Below are positions 29,196-39,420 of a stretch of DNA of 64,000 bases, one piece after another. The notes beneath the pieces are model-generated. The model made no database searches, was not told where the DNA came from, and worked only from the letters and a program-made list of their open reading frames with translations. The stretch spans positions 4,601,001 to 4,665,000 of the forward strand of contig NC_087158.1 in NCBI RefSeq assembly GCF_035594125.1, written 5' to 3'. Position 1 is the stretch's first letter. Every line of letters begins with the position of its first letter. The position numbers and the translations under genes are program-made. This DNA is from Scylla paramamosain. Taxonomy: Eukaryota; Arthropoda; Malacostraca; Decapoda; Portunidae.

Positions 29196-31781
29196 TTTTG
29201 GTATGTAAGCTCAAAAACATTCATATTACACTTTTTTTTTTTTTTTAATAACGTTTCTTTTCCCCATATCGGGTAATTTGCCTGCACTTTGGCGTTATGG
29301 TACCTAACAAGCTCAAAAACATTTAAAAGACACGTTTTTTGGTAAAATTCTTCGTTTCTTCATAAAAAAATTCTTTTCATGCATTTTAGCCTCATGGTAC
29401 ATAAGAAGCTCAAAACGCTCAAAAGACACGGTTTCGATAATGTTTATTTTTCCCATATAGGGAGTTTTCCATACTTTCTAGTGCTTTGTTGGTTATTACT
29501 CTCAACAACGTTTTATGCTGTTGTTCTGTTTCTTCATAAAGGGTGTTTTACTTTCGCTTTAACATTTTGGTTTATAAGAAGCTCTGAATAACTCCAAAGA
29601 CACTTTTTTTTCTTTTTAATATTTTTTTTTTTTTCGTTTTAGGGTGTTTTCATGTATCTTAGTGTTTTGGGACCTAACATGCTGAAAAAAAAAAAAACAC
29701 TTAAAATAGGCCTTTTGGTTAATGTTATTCTCTTTTTCCATTTTGACGTTTTAGTATCAAACAAGCTCTGGGGTACATAAAAGACATGTTTTTGGTTATA
29801 TTGTTCTCTTCAAAAAAGGTTTATTGCATGTTTTTAGTATTTTCGTGCCTAAAAAGGTCAAAAATCACTCATAAGACACGTTTATGTTAATATTTTTTAT
29901 AGGTTGTTTTCCAATTTTTTTTAAATTTTTTTTTTTTTACCGTTTTGGTGAGTGATACGCTCAAAAACACCTAAATGACACATTTCTGTTAATTTCGTTT
30001 CGCTTCCCCATATATGATGCTTTGCATGGATTTTAGTGCTTTGGTACCTAAGAAGATCAAAAACACTCATAAAACACGTTTTTGATAATGTTCTGTTTCT
30101 TCGTATAGGGAGTTTTTTTTTTTTTTTTTTTTATGCTTTTTGGCGTTTTTGGTTCCTTAGTTGGTGAAAACATTCAAAGTACATGTTATTTTTCGTTGTT
30201 GTTCTGGTACTCCATACAGAGTACAGTTTACGTGATTTAGCGTTTTGGTATCAAAGAAGTTTAAAGCACTCATAATAGACGTTTCTGTTCATATCATTTC
30301 GTTTTCCCATATCGGGTACTTTTTATGAATTTTGGCGTTTTGATACCTAACAGGTTCAAAACACTTAAAACACACGTTTTTGATAATGTTCTGTTTATCA
30401 TAATTTTTTTTCCTTACGTTTTAGCATTTTCGTACCCAAGAAGCTCGAAAAAACTTGACACGTTTTTGATAATGTTGTTTTGTTTTCTTGTATAGGGTGT
30501 CTTCCATGCTTTTTAACGTTTTGTTGGCTAATACGCTACCCCATATCGGGTAATTTAAAATGGATTTTGGCGTTTTAGTACCTAACAAGCTCAAAACATG
30601 GAAAACACACGTTTTGTGTAATGTTGTTTTGTTTATCCATATACGGTGTTTTACTTTCGTTTTAGCAATTTTAGTACATAAGAAGCTCAAAATAACTCAA
30701 AAGACACGTTTTTTTTTTTTTTTTATAATGTTAATGAATTTTCCTGTTTAAGACATTTTACATGTGTTTTCATGCGTTTGGTGGCTGACACACTCAAAAA
30801 CACACAAATGACATGTTCTTGTTGCTGTCCTTTCCTTTCTCCGCTTTGGATGCGTTTTAGTGTCTTGATCCTAACAAACTGAATCAGACTTAAAATAAAA
30901 GTTTTTGGTAACGTTCCATTTTTCCATACAGGGTGCTTGGCATGCTTTTTGACGTTTTAGTACCTAAGAAGTAAAAAGAAAAAAAAAACTCATTATGCAC
31001 TTTTTTTGGTAATTTTATGTTTATTTATATTAGGTGTGGTTGTATGCATTTTTGCATTTTGTTACTTAAATAAAAAAAAAAAAAATACTCATACTACATG
31101 ATTTTGATTGTTGTTCTGGTTCTCCTTATAGTGCTTTTCACGTGATTTAGCTTTTTCCTAAATAAGAAGCTCAAAAACAATCATTATACACTTTTCTGTT
31201 AATATTGTTTTGTTTCTTTATATCAGGTACTTTGCATGCATTTTGGCATTTAGGTACCTAACTAGCTTAAAAGCACTTAATACACACGGTCGTAATGTCG
31301 TTCTGTTTCTCCAAAAAAGGGTACTTTGCATCCGTTTTAGTGTTTTCGTAAATAAGTTCAAACACTAAAAAAAAAAAAAAAAAAAATTGATGATGTTTTG
31401 TTTTCTCATATAGGGTGTTTTCCATGCTTTTTAGCGTTTTAGTTTCTAAACCGCTCAAAAACACCCATATGACACTTTTCTCGAAATATCGTTTCGTTTC
31501 CCCATAGGGGGCACTTTGCATGCATTTTGGTACTTAACAAGCTCAAAAGCACTCAAAACACGTTTTTTGGAATTGTTCTGTTTAGCATAAGAAGTAAAAA
31601 AAAAAGAAAAAAGCTCAAAAGACACGTTTTTGACAATTTGTTTTCTTTATTCATATAAAGTGTTTTCAATGATTTTTAGCTTTTTGGTGGATAATATGCT
31701 TAAAAACACCAAAATAACGTGTTGCTGTTAATATCGTTACCTTTCCTCATATTGGGCATTTTGCATATATTTTGGCGTCTT

Positions 31782-32735
31782 ACATAAGAACATAAGAACA
31801 TAAGAAATAAGGGAAGCTGCAAGAAGCGACCAGGCTTACACGTGGCAGTCCCTGTATGAACACACCTACCTATTTCCATCTGCTATCCCCATCCATAAAT
31901 TTGTCTAATCTTCTCTTAAAGCTCTCTAGTGTCCTAGCACTAACTACATGATTACTGAGTCCGTTCCACTCATCTACCACTCTATTTGAGAACCAATTTT
32001 TTCCTATCTCCTTCCTAAACCTAAATTTTTCAAGCTTGAACCCGTTATTTCTTGTTCTACCCTGGTTGCTGATCCTAAGAATTTTGCTTACATCTCCCTT
32101 GTTATAACCCTTATACCACTTAAAGACTTCTATCAGGTCCCCTCTTAACCTACATCTCTCTAAAGAATGTAAATTTAACAGCTTCAACCTCGCCTCGTAA
32201 GGAATACTCCTCATTCCCTGTATCCTTTTAGTCATTCTCCTCTGTACTGATTCTAATAGACCTATATCTTTCCTGTAATGTGGGGACCAGAACTGCACCG
32301 CGTAGTCTAGATGAGGTCTGACCAGCGCCAAGTATAACTTTAATATTACTTCCGGCCTTCTACTTTTAACACTCCTAAAAATGAATCCTAGTACTCTATT
32401 TGCCTTGTTTCTGGCTTCTATGCATTGTTTCCCTAGACGGAGTTCAGAGCTAACTATAACTCCTAAATCTTTCTCGTACCCTGTACCTACCAGAGTTTGG
32501 TTGTCTAATGTGTACCTATTGTGTGGGTTTCCTCTACCTACGCTAAGCACTTTGCATCTATTGATATTAAATTGCATTTGCCATCTATCCGTCCATTCAT
32601 TCATTCTATCCAAGTCTGCCTGCAAGGCGATGGCATCCGATTCTGACCTAATTAATCTACCTATCTTTGTGTCATCTGCAAATTTACTAACATCACTACT
32701 AATTCCACTATCCAAGTCATTGATATACATTAGAA
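31782..32735 (-). mobile_element. CR1-clade LINE fragment (5'-truncated)
   Basis: This is a 954-bp insertion in the array, flanked by a 5-bp duplication GTCTT (31777-31781 and 32736-32740). The - strand ends with three copies of the octamer TTCTTATG, the kind of 8-bp 3' repeat seen in CR1 elements, instead of poly-A. The coding part is given separately. It is 5'-truncated within the RT. Confidence 0.92.
31870..32730 (-). pseudogene. CR1 reverse transcriptase C-terminal part
   Basis: An uninterrupted 286-codon frame begins just downstream of the truncation point. It contains the RT catalytic block FADDTKIG, the LQADLDRMNEW and KDLGVIVSSELR segments, and a thumb/C-terminal region with LYLALVRPHLDYAVQFWSP and LLESVQRRMTKRIQG. 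The pattern is that of vertebrate and invertebrate CR1 ORF2. It lacks the endonuclease, fingers and most of the palm. It is a dead 5'-truncated copy despite the open frame, and the first Met is not a real start. Confidence 0.9.
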
Positions 32736-34387
32736 GTCTTGGTACCTTACAAGCTCTAAAACACTCAAAAAGACAAGTGTTTTGGAATTATGTTTTGTTT
32801 CTCTATAAAGGGTGTTTTGCTGGCATTTTAGCATTTTGATACATAAACTCAAAATCACTCAAGACACTGCATGCATTTGGCGTTTTGGTAACTAAAGAAT
32901 TCAAAAGTACTCAAAACACATTTTTTGGCAATGTTGTTATATTTCTCCATAAAAGTTTTTATACATGTGTTCTAACATTTTAGTACATATGAAGCTAGAA
33001 AGAGACACATTTTTCCTAATGTTGTTTTGTTTTCCCATGTAGAGTAATTTCCATACTTTTTTTTGTTTATCATTTTAGTGGCTTTTAAGCTTAAAACACC
33101 CGAATGACACATTTCTCTTAATATCGTTTCTTTTACCCATATTGTCTACTTGCATGCATTTTGGTATACTAAAAAAAAAAAAAAAAAAAAAATAAATAAA
33201 TAAACAAATAAAAACATGGTATTTGCAAATTGTAAATGTAATCAGTTTTTTTTAATAAATGGTGTTTTTGCATGCGTTTTAGCATTTCGGTACAAAGAAG
33301 CTGAAAATCACTCAAAAGAACTTTTTTTTTTTTTTTTTTTTTTCATAAAAAGGTGTTTTTGCATACTTTTACCTAAATGACAAGTTTCTCTTAATATCGT
33401 TTCGTTTCTCCATATTGAATATTTTGTATTCATTTTGTCGTTTTTATATCAAACAAACTAAAAAAGCACTCAAAACACACATTTTTTTGGTAATATTATT
33501 CTACATCACCATAAATGTTTTTTTTTTTTTTTCAATGTGTTTTAGCATTTTGACACAGAAGAAACTAAAAACACTTAAAAGACATGTTTTTGATAATGCT
33601 GTTATGTTTTTCCGTATGGAGTGCTTTCCACATTTTCTAGTGCTATTTTTGCTTTATATACTCAAAACCTCCCAAATTACTCGTTTCTGTCAATACCGTT
33701 TCGTTTCCCCATATCGGGTACGTTCCATGCACTTCGGCGTTTTAGTACCCAACAAGCTCAATAACACTCATACTACACGTTTTTGATAATGCTGCTCTGT
33801 TTCTTCATATAGTGTGCTTTTTTTTTTTATTCATTTTGGCATTTTAGGATCTAAAAAATACACTTAATGCATGTTTTTGGTAATGATCTTGTTTTGCATA
33901 TAGAGTGCTAGTCACGTGATTTAGCGTTTTTGTACCTAAGAAGATAAAAAGCACTTATAATAAATGTTTATTTGTTTATTTATTTAAAAAAAATTATTTT
34001 CTTTTCCCCATAACAGGTACTTCGCCTGCATTTTGGCGTTATGTCAAAAGGTTGATCCATTTCTCCATAAAGGATGCTTTTCATGCATTCTAGCATTTTG
34101 GTACATAAGAAGCAAAAGACACGTTTTTGATAATGTTATTTTGTTTTCCCATATATGGTGTTTTCCATGCTTTTTAACATTTTGGTGGCAAATATATACA
34201 AAAACACTCAAAATGACACGTTTCTATTAATGTCTTTTCGTTTCCTCATATAGGGTGATTTGTATGCATTTTAGTGTTTTGGTACCTAACAAGCTAAAAA
34301 AAAAAAAAAAACATGTAATACACGTTTTTGGTAATGTTCCGTTTCTTAATATAGGATATATTTTTTTGCATTTTGGCGTTTTGGTAT

Positions 34388-34775
34388 TGTTCCTCCTACA
34401 CAAGTCCCATAGGAGGAGAAACCGGTGAAAATAACTCGCGAGGTGGAGCAACACCTCGCTATCAAAAAGCTCGAGCCTCCTGGTGTACTGAGTTTAATAA
34501 CAGCGGTGAACCCAAACATCTACTTCGCCTGCTGATGTGGCAAACCCGCAGGCAACAATGATGTGTCGCGCACAGCTTATTTGTACACCAACCTATGAAC
34601 AAACATATAATTTATACCCAAATTAATGTAAATTCATATATAATAATAATTCAAATATCAACACCCTTTAAAGTCTCAATACAAATAATCTTGGTAATCC
34701 CATTCTTCCTCACAAACCGAGTGAACCAAGTGCAAATCCCTGGCGTCAACATCATTCAAACCCCTGGCGCCAACA
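34388..34775 (-). repeat. BEL/Pao 3' LTR
   Basis: 388 bp, reading TGTTGGCGCC at its start and GGAGGAACA at its end on the - strand. It differs from the 5' LTR at several sites and by small indels (for example GCTATCAAAA against GGGGGCTTTC), consistent with an older insertion than the Ty3-like element nested in it. Confidence 0.92.
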
Positions 34776-34785
34776 CCTCCCCACC
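34776..34785 (-). other. BEL/Pao polypurine tract
   Basis: GGTGGGGAGG on the - strand lies directly upstream of the 3' LTR, the place where plus-strand DNA synthesis is primed. Confidence 0.8.
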
Positions 34786-34974
34786 ATAGGGGTACTTTTA
34801 ATAACTCCTATCCTTACTCTCAACAACATGATCATATGGCATCAGGATGTATAAATACAAATGTCTCACTAAGAGACAACTCAACCCTCACCCTGGGAAG
34901 CAAATGATACATTAAAACAATAAACAATACCCAAAGGAACAGTACTGATCATCAACCTAAATCTACAATACATC

Positions 34975-36712
34975 TCAAACCCTCAAATCTCTCATATTCA
35001 GCCTCTGAGGAGGCTTTACAGTTCGTCCTGTTCTAGACACATAAGTTGACGACGGTGTCATGGAGTGAGCCTCATCAGAACCTTGAGCATATGCTGGGAA
35101 GGCATCTGTTGGTGGTAAGGGACTATGAGCTTCATCTGTTGTAGCATCCTCCCCTGCAGATGAAAGCTCCAAGTTATGCAGTTTTTGCACTGGCCTACTA
35201 ATTACTCCCTTTGCAGTCTTAACTTTGACACTATGAATTGTTCCATCCTTCCCAGGGAATAGCTCAACAACCACTCCAAGGGGCCATTGCAAACGAGGAG
35301 AATTATCTTCCCGAACCAGCACAACAGATCCCTTCTCCAGTTTACATCTGGGTATGAAACCTGTAATGATAGGGGGTAAATTCAATAAATAGTCAGACAC
35401 CCACACACTCCAAAATTTATCAAGTTGTTGTTGTCTCAGGCTTTCTCGCTCAAATAGGTCCTTATGTGACATTTCAGGAACCTGGCAATCACCTTTATCC
35501 AGCAGTGCGCCCAATTAAAAAATGAGGTGTTAAAGGGCTTACAGAATTAGGATCATCTGTGGCAAAAGTTAAGGGTCTGGAATTTACACATCCCTCAATT
35601 TCATGTAAGGTAGTCTCTAGCTCACATCTTGTTAAACATTTTATACCTAGAGTCTTTCTCAGAGCTAATTTAACAGACAGGACTAATCTTTCCCACCAAC
35701 CTCCCCACCATGGAGCATGGGGTACAACAAACTTCCACTGGGGAGCAAGGGTGCCAAAGAACTGATGCATTTGTTTATACATACTAATAAAAGTCTTGGC
35801 TTTGTCAGAGTAAATAACTGATGGAAGGCCTCTTCTGGCAGAAAACCTACGAAAGGCAAGTAAGCAATCATCATAAGACATAGAGTTATTCAGCTTTAAG
35901 TGTACTGCACGAACAACTCCACAAGTGAATAACAAAATGTACAGCTTCTTGCATGGAAAATCAACACAAAACAGTGGTCCAGCATAATCTACACCTGTCA
36001 CAGTGAAAGGAGGAGCAGAGTTAATTCTTAGTCCTGGGAGAAGAGCTACAGGCTGATGGCAAGCTTGTGAGTGATGTCTATGACAAATCATACACTCTCT
36101 ACAGACTACCCTAGCAAGCTTTCTTAATCCGATAATTAAGTAACAAGATCTTAATGTTGAAATTAAAGTGGAAACACCAACGTGTTTCAGAAATACATAT
36201 TGGAAACTAACTAACATCTTGGCAATGTGATATGCTGGAATAATCATAGGATACTTGCAATCATAACTTAATTCAGCCTGGTCCAGCTGACTCTTGCTTC
36301 TCAAAAGACCATTTTCATCCATAAAAGGATTGAATTTCCTAATGTCAGAACTCTTAGGGAGTGACTTTCTAAGCATTAAGGCATTGATCTCTTGGATGTA
36401 CCTTTCTCTCTGAACACAAATTATTAACTTTGTCTTAGCTTGATCTAACTCTGTATAAGACAAGGGCCCAAAACATTTAACAGCACGAGGTTTACAATTG
36501 TTCACAAACCTTATTACCCAAGCTACACACTTAATAGCTTTTGTAAAATGACCCCAGTGGGTGTAGTCGATCCCTACTGATGGATGCTCGGACACTAAGC
36601 ATGTCACTGGGCTGTCAGGGAATACCTCCTCTACAATGGGCAATGGGCAGTGCTGCTGGTACCTCATCCTGTTGCATGGAAGTAAAGTGTTCAGAGAGCC
36701 AAGCAGGACCAT
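34975..36712 (-). pseudogene. BEL/Pao integrase and C-terminal domain
   Basis: Two frames (36712-35495 and 35514-34975) cover the integrase. It has the zinc-binding end CRECMICHRHH. The catalytic residues lie in TGVDYAGPLF, YSDKAKTF and PWWGGWWERLV, giving the D, D and E. The C-terminal part, with FWSVWVSDYL and LVREDNSPRLQWPLG, is the DUF5641-type domain typical of BEL/Pao pol ends. The usual SDNAKTF reads SDKAKTF, a change next to the second Asp. The frame break near 35500 separates the two parts. It would insert the cDNA into chromosomes if intact. Confidence 0.88.
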
Positions 36713-37735
36713 TCAGCCACGAGGTACAGGAAATTAAGTCTTCAGCAAAGGCACCTCTGGAAATAAGGTCTGCTGGATTATCTTTACCAGGAATATGCTT
36801 CCACTGAAATAGGGGAATTAAACTCTGAATCTCAATTACTCTATTCGCTACAAAAGTCTTCCATCTATTAGGGTCTCCCTTTATCCATGACAATGCTACT
36901 TTAGAATCAGTCCAGCAGTACATTTGTACATCAATTAAGTGTAGGGAAGTCTTCACAAATACAAATAGCCTAGCATACAAAAGAGCACCCATTAATTCCA
37001 ATCTTGGCACCGACAATTTCTTGATAGGTGCTACCCTTCCTTTGGCTAGAAACTAAGATTATCTTAAATGACCTGTCATTATCAGGAACTCTCAAGTATA
37101 CACAGGCACCATACTCCTTCTCAGAAACATCTCCAAAGGCATGCAGTTCTACATTTTGTAGCTTGTTCCATATAAGTTCTGGAAAGTAACAACGATTAAC
37201 TTGCCATGTGTTAAGAACTTTTATATTTTGAGCCCACTTCTGAAACCGGTGTTGCAGTTCTGTAGGCAAGATCTCATCCCAAGAAAGTCCAAGTCTCCAA
37301 ATATCTTGGAACATAATTTTTGCCATCATGATTACTGGGCATAGAAGGCCAAGAGGATCAAATAATTTACTGATGACACTGAGAACTGCTCTCTTTGTGG
37401 ATGCTACCTCAAGATCCTTCAATTCTAAACAATCAAATGAAAAACTATCTCTAGTCAAACACCACTGTAAACCAAGAATCTTTGTCTCTGCATGCTTGCT
37501 GGGCTCTAAGTAGTCATTAAATCTGTCTGTTAAGGCATTGCAGTTCGAGCTCCACTTTGAAAGTGTCATAATGGCCTTGGATAGAACTGACCGTGCCTCA
37601 TGAAACTTAGCAAAGGCACTGTCAGCTCCTGACAACCACATATAGGTTATCCTTTAGCTCTGCAATAACTTCAGAATCAGGAAAGCTTTTAAGATGATGT
37701 TTAACAGTTGCGTTCAACAGAAATGGACTACAGTA
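36615..37735 (-). pseudogene. BEL/Pao reverse transcriptase C-terminal half and RNase H
   Basis: The RT resumes after the Tigger MITE with sequence equivalent to SPFLLNATVKHHL. The frame then breaks at about 37640. Where BEL/Pao RT has YVDDW, the DNA reads TATGTG then GTTGTCAGG, consistent with an 8-bp deletion that removes both catalytic Asp and shifts the frame. Further on are FDPLGLLCPVI and ELHAFGDVSEKEYGACVY (thumb and RNase H start), then, in another frame, VPRLELMGALL, CWTDSKVALSWI and HIPGKDNPADLISRG (RNase H). The polymerase is therefore certainly inactive. Confidence 0.88.
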
Positions 37736-38201
37736 AAATCCCTCTCATCCAGCATTCGAGTATCCGGCAGCTTCAAGTATCTGGCACATTTTTCCCCGAG
37801 CCTTAAAATCAATAAAAAATCAATGTGTACTCATAAAATCAATTAGAATTCCTGCTCGAGGCATACTTTATCCCCTCGCCACCAGAGCACACTGCTTCGC
37901 GCCACCCACGGCCCACTGCACTGTGTTTAATCAGTCACTCAGTCCCGCGTGTGCACTGTTTATTGCCTGACGCCTTCATGATGCCTAAAGTTGTAGAAAA
38001 GAGGAAGCGTGTTGTGCTTACACTTAAGCAGCTGATCAGATCAGCTGGTGATTAAGATCAGCTGATCTTTGTTATGGTAAGATGTGTGAGTGTAGGGTGG
38101 TGATTGTGGACATAATTTCACTTCTATTCAAGTATCCGGCAATATTCAAGTATCCGGCATGTCAGCAGTCCCATTGATGCCTGATAAGAGGGATTTTACT
38201 G
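37731..38201. mobile_element. Tigger/pogo-type MITE (471 bp)
   Basis: The inverted ends are CAGTAAAATCCCTCTCATC and, from the right, CAGTAAAATCCCTCTTATC. They are flanked by TA at 37729-37730 and 38202-38203, the Tc1/mariner-type target duplication. Ends of the form CAGTAnnnTCCCTCnTATC belong to the pogo/Tigger group. It interrupts the BEL/Pao RT right after its PFGNKS motif, and deleting it plus one TA restores continuity. Internal copies of GTATCCGGCA lie in inverted orientation near both ends. It retains a 5' scrap of a transposase gene. Confidence 0.93.
37981..38055 (+). pseudogene. Residual N-terminus of a Tigger transposase
   Basis: Within the MITE, ATG starts MPKVVEKRKRVVLTLKQ and then runs into LIRSAGD and a stop. 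The first 17 residues match the pattern at the start of pogo/Tigger/CENP-B-like proteins, just before the first DNA-binding helix-turn-helix. The rest of the gene has been deleted. This ties the MITE to an autonomous parent with this N-terminus. Confidence 0.7.
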
Positions 38202-38206
38202 TACTT

Positions 38207-38565
38207 TTATTGCCAAATGGAACTCTAGTAAATCTCATTATCCGAATGTTACCATTATAGTTCCAAAGAAATCTATGCATGTCCCTGTCTTCTTTCCTTA
38301 CATTAATCTGGAGGAAAGCTTTAGTTATATCACCAGTTAAGGCAACCTTCCACCTTCTGAACCTCATGAGTACCTCTATCAACTGTGGGTTAAGAGAAGG
38401 ACCCACCTCAAGACAGTGATTTAATGAGACTCCATTATAGCTCACAGCAGATGCGTCAAAGACTGGTCTTACTTTTTACTTGTGGTGCTGATTTCCCTGA
38501 TGACAGGATGATGAGGAAGGTAGAATGTGGGGTATGGGCTGTTCATCTCACCCTCAGGTACCTCT
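38207..38565 (-). pseudogene. BEL/Pao reverse transcriptase N-terminal half
   Basis: Recognisable segments are YLPHHPVIREISTTS, then a stop and frame change near 38470, then VSLNHCLEVGPSLNPQLIEVL, VALTGDITKAFLQI and MRFTRVPFGNKS. These are the RT fingers and palm, with the first catalytic Asp in GDITKAFLQI. The frame ends at the Tigger insertion site. Confidence 0.85.
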
Positions 38566-39418
38566 TCAATGATGCCTTGCCGTATCCCATTCGTAACCCT
38601 TAGATATGGCATCATACTCCTCCTGAAGTTTTGGATTGGATTTAAATTTATGCATCAAACATAACAACCTTTTTCTTGCAAGCCATTCATTATTTTGGAG
38701 GCTACACTTATGATCCGATTTCCAGGGAAAAGCAACCTCATATCTATCATCCTTAAACTTAACTGTCCCTGAAAAGGATTTTAACACAGGATGGTTGTTA
38801 ACATCAGGATGTATGTCCTTGTTACAAATTCCAACTGACTCTAAATTCCAAAACTTATGTAACTCATTCTCATTGAAATTGTTAATGCATGACATCTGAG
38901 ACAACTTAACATTTCCCTTGGATGCCGAAGCACAAATCCCAGACAAGATCCAACCAAACACGGTCTCTTGAGCTACTAGTCCCTCAACCTGCAAATTCTT
39001 GTTGGAGATTACAAATTTCCAATAGGCGTCAAGTCCTATCAAAATGTCAACATTTACCTTCCTGTCCCGCTGATACTCATCTGCTAACTGCACACACTTA
39101 AAGGGCAGTAGGGTTTCAGCTGGAACACAAGGACGTAATAATGGAGCACATATTGTGGGCACTTCAGCTGCAAGTAAACACACAACTTCATTATTAACAT
39201 CGACTAAATTCAGGTCATAAACATTACACCAGGTAGATCTAGAACTCTTACTTCCCCCAAATGTAGAATAGGACATCTGTTCAGAAGATACCCATGTAGG
39301 CCTAACCTTCCTTACAAATTCACTTGACACATAGGATCGATCTTCCCCAGAGTCGAACAACAAGGTAGCTTCACTGTACTTGCCATGCTTTCCATACACT
39401 TTAACTTTTGCTGTTGGG
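38566..39418 (-). pseudogene. BEL/Pao aspartic protease region
   Basis: The open frame has the retropepsin active site in LLFDSGEDRSYVSSEF (DSG). It is followed by typical BEL/Pao linker sequence: LLPFKCVQLADEYQRD, VDILIGLDAYWKFV and GLVAQETVFGWILSG. It runs without a stop to about 38566, where the RT frame follows. Its upstream (gag) side is cut at about 39420 by the tail of the LINE cluster. The visible Met is internal, since the protease would normally be made as part of a gag-pol polyprotein. Confidence 0.88.
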
Positions 39419-39420
39419 AA

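Noticed and set aside
34388..34785. The stretch near 34.4-34.8 kb as a stand-alone unique sequence
   Set aside because: It is repeated at 56688-57078 and both copies have TG...CA ends and a shared GGTAT flank, so it is an LTR.
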